From assembly GCA_963734015.1 (NCBI GenBank), contig CAVTFG010000019.1, positions 1 to 64,000 on the forward strand: a stretch of DNA of 64,000 nt. Direction: 5' to 3'. This DNA comes from JALZKA01 sp963734015 (GTDB taxonomy: Bacteria > Actinomycetota > Thermoleophilia > Solirubrobacterales > 70-9). The stretch's first letter is position 1, and each line of letters starts with the position of its first letter. Position numbers and translations under genes: made by a program. The notes beneath the pieces were generated by a model, which was given only the letters and a program-made list of their open reading frames with translations, was not told the origin of the DNA and did no database searches. Of this stretch, positions 1-7,887 are shown piece after piece.

Positions 1-139
1 GAAGTCCCGCGATCAGGCGCGCGATCCGGTTTCGGATCTGCAGCGCGAAATGCGGTGTCGACGGTCCGGCGAGGGCGCGGATGTCGTCAACGGTGATCTC
101 GGGCCTCGTCAGCCGGTCTGGCCGTTCGCTCTCGCTCAT
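1..139 (-). CDS. Hypothetical protein, N-terminal 46 residues only (runs off the window)
   Basis: An open frame reads leftward from an ATG (complement of 137-139) to the window edge without a stop and begins MSESERPDRLTRPEI. The start overlaps the TGA of the upstream gene on the same strand (ATGA), which suggests translational coupling. The visible part is charged and Arg-rich with no signal peptide or membrane segment. I do not recognise the family. Support is the tight overlap and the open frame. Confidence 0.6.
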   Translation of the reverse strand, partial: MSESERPDRLTRPEITVDDIRALAGPSTPHFALQIRNRIARLIAGL

Positions 140-1479
140 GGGTTCCGGTCCGCTCCGTTCGCCTGGTCCCGGCCCTGGCCCTCGGGCTCCGGCGTGCCGG
201 GTTCGGGGCCAAGGACGGACTCGCCGCTGCCGGACCTTATCGGCGCGACCTCGGCGATCTCGTCCACCTGCACCTGGAAGTCGACGGTGATCGCGGATTC
301 GTCTCCGACGATCCACACGTGGTTGTAGACCGCGCGGGTCGGGTCCTCCTCGTAGCCCGGCTTCATGTCGAGCAGGTAGCCCTCGAGGTCGGCCGGGGGC
401 GTCTCCGCGTCGTCCGTGAGCAGGAGCGGACCCCACGTCCCACTGCCCGAGAGCGCGGCCGCGGCCGGGGCGTCCGCCGGCCGCGAGGAATTGGCGATCA
501 CGAACCCGTGGCCGGGGTCGTTGATATTCCAGCCGAACGTCCCGTCGACGTAGCGGGCGAACGCCACCGCATTCGCAACGGGATCGTCCTCGTCACCCGC
601 CCTGCGCACGGCGGCCTTCGTCGCGTCGTTGATGTCCTTCTCCGCCTTCGCGGAGATGACGCTCTCGGGGCCGAGCAGATAGACCGGGACATCCCTGTAC
701 CGCTCGATGACGTCGAGCGTGGCGCCGGGCACCGAGTCGCCCTGGGCGAAGAGCACCGGGTCGCCGGAGCGCGCGGCCCAGGCGGCCGCCGGCATCGCGA
801 ACTCCGGATCGTCGCTGGACGCGATCAGCAGGTGGGCCGGCTCCTCCCCCGTCAGCCGCTCGCGCAGCAGCGCGACCTCGGCGCCGATCTCGGCCGCGTT
901 GCCGCCCTCGATACGGGTCGTCCTGAGTTCCTCGGGCTCGGGCGCCGAGCCCACGGCGAACGCCTGGCGGTCGTCGGTTTCGCGCGCTCCCCGCGGGTCG
1001 AGTGAATCGAGGGCCAGCGCGGTCAGCTCCGGAAGCTCGTCGCCGTCGCTCAGCAGGATCGGCGCGCCCACCGGGTCGCCGACCAACGACGCCGCGGCGA
1101 TGCCGGCGGCCCAGTCATCGGACGGGACGATCGTGACCGCGTTCGGGCCGTCCACGCCGCCGGAACTGGGGAACGTTGCGAGCGAGATGCCGGCCGCGAC
1201 CGCGATCGAGTCGGCGCCGGCCACCCTGGTCGTGTTGCTCGTGGCGAACGCGGGGAAGCCCAGGTCGGTCGGTTCCTCGGGCGGCTCCTCGGTGCGGACG
1301 ACCACCTCGGGCGCCGGCGCGAGCGCGCTGCCCCCGTCGTCGTCCGCGAGCGCGCCGATGCCGAACACGGCGGCGACCATGAGGCCCACCAGGACCAGCA
1401 CGCCGACCGCTCCTCGCAGCGGGTGCCCGCGGATCCAGTGGGCGACGTCGGAGAGGAAGTAGCGCACCCGGCTCAACAC
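136..1479 (-). CDS. Membrane-anchored protein with cell-wall-binding repeat 2-like (CWB2) domain
   Basis: A 447-residue protein. A short basic N terminus is followed by one membrane helix (about residues 23-45), an acidic Asp-rich and Pro/Glu-rich linker, then an extracellular region. That region contains a segment reading TTRVAGADSIAVAAGIS, like the start of CWB2 repeats (TxRxxGxDRYxTAxxIS), and further stretches of the type PVYLLGPESVIS and VWIVGDESAIT that recur in this fold. A surface protein facing the envelope is likely; ligand unknown. The start is a GTG 17 bp from the divergent metal transporter. It overlaps the next minus-strand gene by 3 bp. Family assignment is by motif only. Confidence 0.6.
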   Translation of the reverse strand: MLSRVRYFLSDVAHWIRGHPLRGAVGVLVLVGLMVAAVFGIGALADDDGGSALAPAPEVVVRTEEPPEEPTDLGFPAFATSNTTRVAGADSIAVAAGISLATFPSSGGVDGPNAVTIVPSDDWAAGIAAASLVGDPVGAPILLSDGDELPELTALALDSLDPRGARETDDRQAFAVGSAPEPEELRTTRIEGGNAAEIGAEVALLRERLTGEEPAHLLIASSDDPEFAMPAAAWAARSGDPVLFAQGDSVPGATLDVIERYRDVPVYLLGPESVISAKAEKDINDATKAAVRRAGDEDDPVANAVAFARYVDGTFGWNINDPGHGFVIANSSRPADAPAAAALSGSGTWGPLLLTDDAETPPADLEGYLLDMKPGYEEDPTRAVYNHVWIVGDESAITVDFQVQVDEIAEVAPIRSGSGESVLGPEPGTPEPEGQGRDQANGADRNP

Positions 1480-1496
1480 GCGCGAAACTTACCCAC

Positions 1497-2420
1497 GTGA
1501 GCTCCGGCCATACGCACGATCACGGCCTGGACGCGCGCCGCGCGGACAACCGCCGCCGCATGCAGATCGCGCTCGCGATCAACGCTGCGATGCTGGCGGC
1601 GGCCGTGGTCGGCGGCCTCGTCACCGGCTCGCTGGCGCTGTTGGCCGACGCGGGCCACGTGCTCTCCGACGTTGGCGCGATCGCGCTCGGGCTCGCGGCC
1701 GCGGCTCTCGCCACCCGCTCCGGCGGCCCGCGGAGTACGTACGGCCTGCAGCGCAGCGAGGTCCTGGCGGCGCTCGTCAACGGCCTGGCTTTGGTGGTGA
1801 TTGCGGTCCTGGTCGCGATCGCTGCGATCGGCCGCCTCTCCGACCCGCCCGAGGTCGAGGGCGCGGGCGTCCTGGCGCTCGGCCTGCTCGGCCTGGCTGG
1901 AAACGTGGCCGCGACCTGGGTGCTCGCCCACGGCGACCGCGTCGACGTGAATCTCGAGGCCGTCCTCAGGCACTCGTTCGCCGACGCGCTCGGGTCGCTG
2001 GCGGTCGTCGCCTCGGGCGCCCTGATCCTCGCAACGGGTTGGCTCGAGGCGGACCCGGTGGCGAGCCTCGCGGTCGCCGTCCTGATCCTGCTCGCGTCCG
2101 TGCGGCTCGTCAGGGAGCCGCTCGGCGTCCTGATGGAGACCGCCCCGGCCGGTCTCGACGTTGAGCAGCTCGGGCGGGCGCTGGTGGGTGTCGACGGGGT
2201 GCAGGAGGTGCACGAGCTGCACGTCTGGACCGTCACGGCGGGCTTCACCGCGCTCTCGGCGCACGTCGTGACGGTTCGCGGGCGCGACCGCGACCAGGCC
2301 AGGCGCGAACTCGAATACCTGCTCCGCGAGCGCTACGGGATCGGGCACACCACGCTCCAGATGGAGGAGGCGGCCGACGAGGGCGCGCTGCTCCAGGTGA
2401 GCGGTGGCGAATCCACGTAA
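1497..2420 (+). CDS. Cation diffusion facilitator (CDF) family divalent metal exporter, CzcD/ZitB-like
   Basis: A 307-residue membrane protein that would export Zn2+ or a similar divalent cation in exchange for protons. The N terminus is His-rich (GHTHDHG), typical of zinc CDF proteins. Six hydrophobic helices follow. The metal site residues are visible in helix 2 (LADAGHVLSD) and helix 5 (HSFADALGS), with the HxxxD pattern of the family. The C-terminal roughly 85 residues (from about VEQLGRALVGVDGVQEVHELHVWT) match the cytosolic dimerisation domain. The GTG start gives the complete His-rich N terminus. Substrate metal cannot be fixed from sequence. Confidence 0.9.
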   Translation: MSSGHTHDHGLDARRADNRRRMQIALAINAAMLAAAVVGGLVTGSLALLADAGHVLSDVGAIALGLAAAALATRSGGPRSTYGLQRSEVLAALVNGLALVVIAVLVAIAAIGRLSDPPEVEGAGVLALGLLGLAGNVAATWVLAHGDRVDVNLEAVLRHSFADALGSLAVVASGALILATGWLEADPVASLAVAVLILLASVRLVREPLGVLMETAPAGLDVEQLGRALVGVDGVQEVHELHVWTVTAGFTALSAHVVTVRGRDRDQARRELEYLLRERYGIGHTTLQMEEAADEGALLQVSGGEST

Positions 2421-2474
2421 CCGTCGTTACATGCAAGCCGCGTTGCAGCGCGCACGAGAAATGTTAAGGAACGC

Positions 2475-2502
2475 TTGCAAACAGCCCTCACGTTGCTACT
2501 CT
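2475..2502 (+). promoter_or_regulatory. Candidate promoter of the M23 peptidase gene
   Basis: TTGCAA (2475-2480) and TACTCT (2497-2502) are separated by 16 bp. Transcription would begin near 2508, leaving a leader of about 90 nt that can fold. Confidence 0.35.
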
Positions 2503-2587
2503 GGCGCCCACTTCGCCATGCCTGCACGGGCAGGATCTGCGCCCGGTCGCGGGAACCTAAGGCAACGGTGCGAAGTCGCGCCTGCCC
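2503..2587 (+). promoter_or_regulatory. Candidate structured 5' leader upstream of the M23 peptidase gene
   Basis: Several stems can be drawn: GGCG/CGCC (2503-2506 with 2514-2517), CCTGC/GCAGG with loop ACGG (2521-2534), CCCG/CGGG (2542-2545 with 2550-2553) and GCG/CGC (2570-2572 with 2577-2579). GGGCAGG (2528-2534) can instead pair with CCTGCCC (2581-2587), just before the start codon at 2597, so the 2521-2534 hairpin and the long-range stem exclude each other. This is switch-like geometry. Cell-wall hydrolases are often under c-di-AMP riboswitches, but the ydaO core motifs are not visible, so no known class is assigned. Confidence 0.3.
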
Positions 2588-2596
2588 TCCCCGGAG

Positions 2597-3751
2597 ATGC
2601 GCCCAAGGAACATCACACGCCCCACGCCTCGCCGTGCGTTCGCCCTCGGCCTCGTCGCGCTGCTCGCGGCCGCCGGCGGCACCGCGGTGGCCCAGGACCT
2701 GGAGTCCGAGCGTGCCGCGAAGCAGTCCGAGCTCGAGGACGTCAAGGCCCGCGGGGACGTGCTGTCGAGCGAGATCAGCGACTACTCGGATCAGATCGCA
2801 CAGCTTCAGGGGGAGGTTGCGATCCTGCGCGCGCGCGAGCTCGAGGTCGAGCAGCAGCTGCGCGCGACGATCGCCCGGCTCGAGACGGAGAAGGAGAACC
2901 TTGCCGAGCTTCGCGACAAGCTCACCCGCTCCCTCCACATCCTGGCCGACCGCCTGGTCGACATCTACAAGTCGGACCAACCCGACGCGTTGACCGTCAT
3001 CCTCGACTCCAAGGGCTTCGACGACCTCGTCAACCGCTACGACTACCTGACGCGTATCCAGGACCAGGACGCCGCGATCGCCGCCCGCGTGCGGTTCCTG
3101 CGCGACGAGTCACGGGAGACCGTGGAACGCATCCGCATCGCCAAGGAGGAGATCGAGGCCAAGGAGGCGGAGCTCGAGCGCACACGGATGCAGCTCGAGG
3201 CTCGCCAGGCCGAGCTTGACGCGGTGCGCGACCAGAAGGCTGCCGCGCTCGACCAGGTGGAGGCCACGGCCGAGCGCCTCGAGGGCGACATCTCCGACCT
3301 GAACGAGCAGATCCAGGAGCAGCTCGCCGAGGCACAGGCGTCGACCAGCACGACCGACCCGCTGCCGGCGGGGCCGATCCAGAGCGGCTCGAGCGGAATG
3401 ATCTGGCCGGTGAGCGGCCCGGTCACGTCGCCGTTCGGAATGCGCTGGGGCAGGCTCCACGCCGGCATCGACATCGCGGTTCCGTCGGGGACGCCGATCC
3501 GCGCCGCGCAGTCGGGCTCGATCGTGCTCGCCGCCCCGACCTCGGGTTACGGCAACTACACCTGCATCGACCACGGCGGCGGGCTCTCGACCTGCTACGC
3601 CCACCAGTCGAGCTTCGCGATCACGTCGGGCTCGGTCTCTCAGGGCGACGTGATCGGGTACGTCGGGTGTACGGGCAGCTGCTACGGCGACCACCTGCAC
3701 TTCGAGGTGCGGATAAACGGCGCACCGGTCGACCCGATGGGGTATCTATAG
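2597..3751 (+). CDS. Secreted coiled-coil M23-family peptidase (EnvC/NlpD-like murein hydrolase or activator)
   Basis: A 384-residue exported protein acting on peptidoglycan. A signal peptide occupies about residues 1-33 (twin basic start, hydrophobic core, AVAQ cleavage-like site). Two long heptad-rich segments follow (about 34-125 and 170-255), then a Ser/Thr/Pro linker and a C-terminal LytM/M23 domain. The zinc-site motifs are present: HAGID near residue 288 and HLHFE near 365, with the middle His-x-Tyr region CYAHQSS. With intact motifs it could be a catalytic endopeptidase rather than a degenerate activator. The layout matches FtsEX-linked hydrolases; ftsE/ftsX lie 25 kb away in this window. 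The ATG gives a proper signal peptide. Confidence 0.85.
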   Translation: MRPRNITRPTPRRAFALGLVALLAAAGGTAVAQDLESERAAKQSELEDVKARGDVLSSEISDYSDQIAQLQGEVAILRARELEVEQQLRATIARLETEKENLAELRDKLTRSLHILADRLVDIYKSDQPDALTVILDSKGFDDLVNRYDYLTRIQDQDAAIAARVRFLRDESRETVERIRIAKEEIEAKEAELERTRMQLEARQAELDAVRDQKAAALDQVEATAERLEGDISDLNEQIQEQLAEAQASTSTTDPLPAGPIQSGSSGMIWPVSGPVTSPFGMRWGRLHAGIDIAVPSGTPIRAAQSGSIVLAAPTSGYGNYTCIDHGGGLSTCYAHQSSFAITSGSVSQGDVIGYVGCTGSCYGDHLHFEVRINGAPVDPMGYL

Positions 3752-3784
3752 GTTGAGCCCGGTAGCGACCGGGTATGGACAGAT

Positions 3785-3831
3785 GTTCTAAAGAACTTGG
3801 CAGCAGTTGCCGATATCTCTATTGACTGCTG
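3785..3831 (+). promoter_or_regulatory. Two inverted repeats and a candidate promoter upstream of the anchored Gly/Pro-rich protein
   Basis: GTTCTAAAGAAC (3785-3796) is a perfect palindrome with a 2-nt centre. CAGCAGT (3801-3807) and ACTGCTG (3825-3831) form a perfect 7-bp inverted repeat with a 17-nt spacer. TTGGCA (3797-3802) and TATTGA (3820-3825) could be -35 and -10 boxes 17 bp apart, so the repeats would flank or overlap the promoter. The arrangement could be an operator or an RNA hairpin. Confidence 0.3.
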
Positions 3832-3855
3832 TTTCGGCCACCTGACGGAAGTGGA

Positions 3856-4497
3856 ATGGAATCTGCGTCACTGAGACTCCCCTCGGCCCCCCGCAACGGG
3901 AACCTCAAGGCGTACCTGGCCGGTGGTGGAGCAACGGCAGCCCTCGTGGCGGCCGCGGTGGTCGTGTTCGTGGGCGTTGCCGCGTACGTGGGCTTCAACG
4001 GCCTGCCGTTCGGCGCCGACGACTCGGCGGACTCCACCGTCAACCTCGCCGCGGACGTTCCTGACGCCGCGGCCGGCGCCGCGGCGGCCACCGCGGGGGC
4101 CGTTTCGGACGATCCGGTCACTCCCAGCGGCGCCGCTGCCGCCGAGATCGCCGCGTCGCTCCCGCCCGGATCCACAAGTGACGTGCCCGGCGTGACCGGC
4201 CTCATTCCCGGCGTGGACGGCGGCGACCCAGGCGTCGTCCCGCCCGGCGAGACCCCAACGGCCCCGGCGGTACCCGGCCCGCTCGGCAGCGCGGTCGACG
4301 ACGTCGAGGACACCGCCGGCGGAGCCGGCCTGGACCTTCCGCTCGGCGACGTGACCGACCCGATCACCGGCCCGGTCGACGACGCCGTGAACGGCGCCCT
4401 GAACAACGTGGGCGGCGCGCTCGGCAACCCGAACCTGGGCAATCAGGTCAACGGCACGCTGAACGGCGTCACCAACGGCCTGCTCGGCGGCGGCTGA
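3856..4497 (+). CDS. Anchored Ala/Gly/Pro-rich extracellular protein of unknown function
   Basis: A 213-residue protein with a short basic cytoplasmic start, one strong membrane helix (about residues 22-46, rich in Ala/Val) and a low-complexity extracellular part. The last 60 residues repeat short Asn/Gly/Val units (for example NGALNNVGGALGNPN, NQVNGTLNGVTNGL), which may form a regular extended or beta structure. There is no catalytic motif. Amino-acid bias matches secreted spacer or surface proteins. It is transcribed away from the M23 peptidase, with 104 bp between them. I do not recognise the family. Confidence 0.65.
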   Translation: MESASLRLPSAPRNGNLKAYLAGGGATAALVAAAVVVFVGVAAYVGFNGLPFGADDSADSTVNLAADVPDAAAGAAAATAGAVSDDPVTPSGAAAAEIAASLPPGSTSDVPGVTGLIPGVDGGDPGVVPPGETPTAPAVPGPLGSAVDDVEDTAGGAGLDLPLGDVTDPITGPVDDAVNGALNNVGGALGNPNLGNQVNGTLNGVTNGLLGGG

Positions 4498-4502
4498 TCC
4501 CC

Positions 4503-5283
4503 TCACCCCTGGGCGGCTAGCCGCCCGTCCATCCAGCTGAGCGCGACGGACTGGAGCTCCTGGTCGTGCTGGAGCCGAGCGGTGGTGGCCGCCCGGTAGG
4601 ACGATGAGCTTCACCGGGTCGGGCTTCGCGTCGTGCAGCTCCACGGACCAGCCGCTCGGGATCCGCTCGTCCCCGCGCGCGTGGAGCAGGATCAGCGGCT
4701 TCGCTCCCATCAGCCGCGCCGCCTCGCGGAGGTCGTGCTCCGCGAGCCACGCCGACAGCGCGGCACGGGCATCCGGCCCGGCCCTGAAGTCCAGGTCGTC
4801 CTCGCGCAACCCGCGAAGGAGGTGCTCCTCGCCCGCCGGACAGATGGCGATCACGCCGCCGATCGCGTCCGAGGTCGCGGCGGCGTGGATCGCCATGAAG
4901 CCCCCCATGCTCGAACCTCGAGCGCAGATGCGGCGCCCGTCGACCCCGTCAACCTCGCCCAGGAACCGCGCCATCCGGGTCACGTCGCCCAATGCGGCGG
5001 GCCCCATCTCGTCCGTCGCGTCTCCGTGCCCCCGCTGGTCGTAGGCGAGCGCCGCCCAGCCCCCGGCCGCGCACATCCGGGCGAAGTCCGCGTGGTTCTC
5101 CTTCCGCGAGCCGGCCCCGTGAAGGATGAGCATCCCCGGCCAGGGCCCATCCGCCGAGGAAGCCGGCGGGGCAACGCCGGACCCTCGCCTTCGGCTCGGA
5201 GGTAGCCAGAGCCAGAACGGGCGCCCCTCGTGCTCGCCGCGAAGGGTGGGCTGCTCGGGGGATGGAAGTGTGCGTGGGGTCAA
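4503..5283 (-). CDS. Alpha/beta hydrolase (dienelactone hydrolase / prolyl oligopeptidase-like), with a one-base frameshift near its C terminus
   Basis: About 255 residues once corrected. The oxyanion-side motif LILHGAG, the nucleophile elbow ARGSSMGGF, a late acidic loop (HARGDERIPSG) and the catalytic-His motif GGHHRS are all visible, so the triad is intact. After GGHHRS the frame changes: dropping one base at about 4575 restores a normal C-terminal helix (LQHDQELQSVALSWMDGRL) and a TGA at 4503-4505. Without correction the frame runs into antisense of the neighbouring gene. A copy of the dispersed repeat (5161-5203) is inserted in frame before LILHG. The start is a TTG; it faces the lysA promoter region. 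Substrate unknown. Confidence 0.7.
5161..5203 (+). repeat. Dispersed palindromic repeat, copy 1 (inside the hydrolase gene)
   Basis: The first 21 nt, starting AGCCGGCGGGGCAACGCC, are identical to those of the copy at 21414. GCCGGC and GCCGG flank a short loop and form a hairpin; a CTCGCCTTCGGCTCGG segment follows. It encodes an extra Arg/Ser/Pro/Gly loop in the hydrolase. Confidence 0.6.
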
Positions 5284-5312
5284 ACCTGGGATCCCGCTCG
5301 TCTCATGGCGGG

Positions 5313-5318
5313 GATAAT
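5313..5318 (+). promoter_or_regulatory. Candidate -10 box of the lysA operon
   Basis: GATAAT matches the -10 consensus at five of six positions and is followed after 10 nt by an ATG (5329). Transcription would begin at or very near that ATG, so the transcript may be leaderless. Confidence 0.5.
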
Positions 5319-5328
5319 GACCGGCCCG

Positions 5329-5361
5329 ATGAGCGCCGACGCAGACAACTCGTGCGGCTGA
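5329..5361 (+). CDS. Candidate 10-codon leader peptide overlapping the lysA start
   Basis: ATG at 5329 opens a frame encoding MSADADNSCG and ends in TGA at 5359-5361, which shares its last base with the lysA ATG (TGATG). The -10 box at 5313 would place this ATG at the 5' end of the mRNA. It has no Lys codon, so classical lysine attenuation is not indicated; its role would be coupling or start selection. Evidence is position only, with no homology. Confidence 0.4.
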   Translation: MSADADNSCG

Positions 5362-6671
5362 TGGACGCCGAAACGCGCACCGACCCCGTCCAGGGCTCGG
5401 CCGTCTATCCGCTGGGAAGCCGCGTCAACGAGCGCGGGCACCTGGAGATCGGCGGGTGCGACGTCACCGAGCTCGCCGCCGAGTTCGGCACGCCCGCGTA
5501 CGTCTACGCCGAGGACGACCTGCGCGCCCGCGCCCGCGGATACCTCGATGCGTTCCGCGCCCACGGCGACGACTTCGAGGTGATCTACGCGTCCAAGGCG
5601 GCGCCGGTCAGCGCGATCTACCGGCTGTTCGCCGACGAGGGGCTCGCGGTCGACGTCGCCTCGGGCGGCGAGCTGCACATGGCGATCCGGGCCGGATGCG
5701 ATCCCGCGCGGATCTACGTCCACGGGAACAACAAGACCGCCGCCGAGCTGGAGCTCGCGATCCAAACGGGGGTCGGGCACGTGATCGTGGACTCGTTCGA
5801 CGAGATCCAGCGGCTCGACGCCCTGCTCTCGGAGCCGCTGGACGTCCTGATCCGCGTCACCCCCGGCATCAGGGCCGACACCCACTCGTACATCCAGACC
5901 GGACAGCTCGACTCGAAGTTCGGATTCGGCCTCGACGACGGGCTCGCCGCCCGCGCGATCGACGCGGTGCGCGCCACGCCGAACCTCAGGCTCGTGGGCC
6001 TCCACGCCCATATCGGCTCGCAGATCTTCGAGCTCGAGCCGTACGTGAAGACGATCGAGGCGCTGGGCGCGCTGGCTGCGGAAGCCGGGCTCGGTGCCGA
6101 GGAGTTCCGGCTGCTGAACGTCGGCGGCGGGCTCGGCATCGCGTACACCGCCGGCGACGAGCCGCCCTCGATCCGGAGCTACGTGGACGTGAAGGTGGAG
6201 GGGGTCCGGCGGGTGTTCGATCCGGTTCCCAAGATCCTCGTCGAGCCCGGCCGCTCCCTGGTGGGCAACGCCGGGGTCACGCTGTACGAGGTCGGGACGG
6301 TCAAGGAGATCCCCGGCGTCCGGACCTACGTGGCCGTTGATGGCGGGATGTCGGACAACCTGCGGCCAATGCTCTACGGCGCTCGCTACGAGGCGCTCAT
6401 CGCGAACCGCGCCGCCGGGATCCCGGACACCCGCGTCACGATCGCGGGGATGCACTGCGAGTCGAGCGACGTGCTCGTCCGGGACGCCGAGCTCGCGTCG
6501 CCGCGGGTCGGCGACCTCCTGGTAACCCCGGCTACGGGGGCCTACGGCCATTCGATGGCGAACAACTACAACGGCATGGCCCGTCCGCCGGTGATCTTCT
6601 GCAAGGACGGCGATGCCCGCGTCGTGGTGCGCCGCGAGACCTGGGAGGACCTGGTGAGCCGCGATGTCTGA
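5361..6671 (+). CDS. lysA: Diaminopimelate decarboxylase
   Basis: A 436-residue PLP enzyme that decarboxylates meso-diaminopimelate to L-lysine, the last step of the pathway. It is a group IV decarboxylase with an alanine-racemase-like barrel. The PLP lysine is K79 (IYASKAAP). Other family motifs follow in order: HAHIGSQI, LNVGGGLGIAY, VEPGRSLVG, the C-terminal CESSDVL active-site Cys motif, and GAYGHSMANNYNG. I chose ATG 5361 because it starts just before the conserved region and couples to the leader peptide; an open frame extends upstream to 5262. It overlaps hom by 8 bp, so lysine and threonine branch genes are co-transcribed. Confidence 0.93.
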   Translation: MDAETRTDPVQGSAVYPLGSRVNERGHLEIGGCDVTELAAEFGTPAYVYAEDDLRARARGYLDAFRAHGDDFEVIYASKAAPVSAIYRLFADEGLAVDVASGGELHMAIRAGCDPARIYVHGNNKTAAELELAIQTGVGHVIVDSFDEIQRLDALLSEPLDVLIRVTPGIRADTHSYIQTGQLDSKFGFGLDDGLAARAIDAVRATPNLRLVGLHAHIGSQIFELEPYVKTIEALGALAAEAGLGAEEFRLLNVGGGLGIAYTAGDEPPSIRSYVDVKVEGVRRVFDPVPKILVEPGRSLVGNAGVTLYEVGTVKEIPGVRTYVAVDGGMSDNLRPMLYGARYEALIANRAAGIPDTRVTIAGMHCESSDVLVRDAELASPRVGDLLVTPATGAYGHSMANNYNGMARPPVIFCKDGDARVVVRRETWEDLVSRDV

Positions 6672-7887
6672 GCCGGCGCGAATCGGCCTCTTGGGCCGGG
6701 GCACGGTCGGGAGCGCGTTCGCGGACCTCGTGGCCGAGCGGGCCGACGCGGTGGCGGAGATCGCCGGGCGCCGCCCCGAGGTCGGCGGGATCCTGCGCCG
6801 ATCCGAGGGGGACTTCGACGAGATCCTGGCCGGGGCCGACATCGTCGTCGAGTTGATCGGGGGCACCGACCCGGCGCGCGATTACGTGCTGCGGGCGCTC
6901 CAGGCCGGCAAGCACGTGGTCACGGCGAACAAGCAACTCGTGGCGCAGCACGGCGACGAGCTCTTCGACGCGGCCCGCGAGGCGGGCGTCCAGCTTCGGT
7001 TCGAGGCGGCGGTGGCCGGGGCGGTTCCGGTGATCCGGGTGATCCAGGAGAGCCTCGGCGCGACCGAGATCGCGAAGGTCTTCGGGATCGTGAACGGCAC
7101 GACCAACTTCATCCTCACCGAGATGGCCAAGACCGGGGCGAGCTTCCCCGACGTCCTCGCCCGTGCCCAGGAGCTGGGCTACGCGGAGGCCGACCCGACC
7201 GACGACGTCAGCGGCGCCGACGCGGCGGCGAAGATGGCGATCCTCGCGCGGCTGGCGTTCGGTACTCCGGTGGGCCTCGAGGACGTTGCGTACGAGGGGA
7301 TCACTGACATCCAGCCCGACGATCTCGCTTACGCCAAGGAGCTCGGTCTGTCCCTCAAGCTTCTCGGCGTTGCCGAGCGCCGCGAGAGCGGGGTGAGCGT
7401 CCGGGTGTTCCCCTGCTTCCTCTACGGCGGCCACCCCCTCGCCCCGATCGAAGGTCCGTTCAACGCGGTGATGGTCGAGGCGCCGGCGATCACCGAGATC
7501 ACGATGTCCGGGCCCGGGGCCGGGGGGTTGGCCACAGCCAGCGCGGTCCTCGGCGACGTCGTTTCGATCCTCTCCGGCGAGGCGCCCGTGCACGTCCCCG
7601 GCGAGCGCCTCGAGGTGATCCGGGACGTCGCCTCCTCGTTCTACCTCCACCTGGAGGTGGCCGACCGCCCGGGGGTGCTCGCCGCGGTGGCCGACGTGTT
7701 GGGCCAGAACGGGATCTCGGTCCGGAGCGTGGTCCAGCGCGGGACGGGTCACGAGGCGCGGCTGGTGATGGTCATGCACGAGACCCCGGAGAGCGCGTTC
7801 TACGCGGCCCTCTCGGAGCTCGCGAAGCTCGACTTCATGCGCGCCACCCCGCGCGCGATCCGCGTGATCGAGGAGGAGTTCGTCTAG
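6664..7887 (+). CDS. hom: Homoserine dehydrogenase with C-terminal ACT domain
   Basis: A 407-residue NAD(P)-dependent enzyme reducing aspartate semialdehyde to homoserine, the branch point to threonine and methionine. The Rossmann motif GLLGRGTVGSA is at the N terminus, followed by the catalytic-lysine motif VTANKQL, the substrate loop VNGTTNFIL and the ELGYAEADPTDDVSG signature. Residues from about 320 form an ACT domain (LHLEVADRPGVLAAVADVLGQ), usually responsible for threonine feedback inhibition. The start overlaps the lysA stop (ATGTCTGA), and a cupin gene starts immediately after the stop codon. Confidence 0.95.
   Translation: MSEPARIGLLGRGTVGSAFADLVAERADAVAEIAGRRPEVGGILRRSEGDFDEILAGADIVVELIGGTDPARDYVLRALQAGKHVVTANKQLVAQHGDELFDAAREAGVQLRFEAAVAGAVPVIRVIQESLGATEIAKVFGIVNGTTNFILTEMAKTGASFPDVLARAQELGYAEADPTDDVSGADAAAKMAILARLAFGTPVGLEDVAYEGITDIQPDDLAYAKELGLSLKLLGVAERRESGVSVRVFPCFLYGGHPLAPIEGPFNAVMVEAPAITEITMSGPGAGGLATASAVLGDVVSILSGEAPVHVPGERLEVIRDVASSFYLHLEVADRPGVLAAVADVLGQNGISVRSVVQRGTGHEARLVMVMHETPESAFYAALSELAKLDFMRATPRAIRVIEEEFV

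Noticed and set aside
2503..2596. c-di-AMP (ydaO) riboswitch before the M23 peptidase gene.
   Set aside because: Context fits, but the conserved ydaO core segments were not found and the leader is too short; kept only as an unclassified structured leader.
3868..5283. A 471-residue hydrolase-like frame.
   Set aside because: The part beyond about 4575 is antisense of the gene at 3856; the true C terminus is in the adjacent frame.
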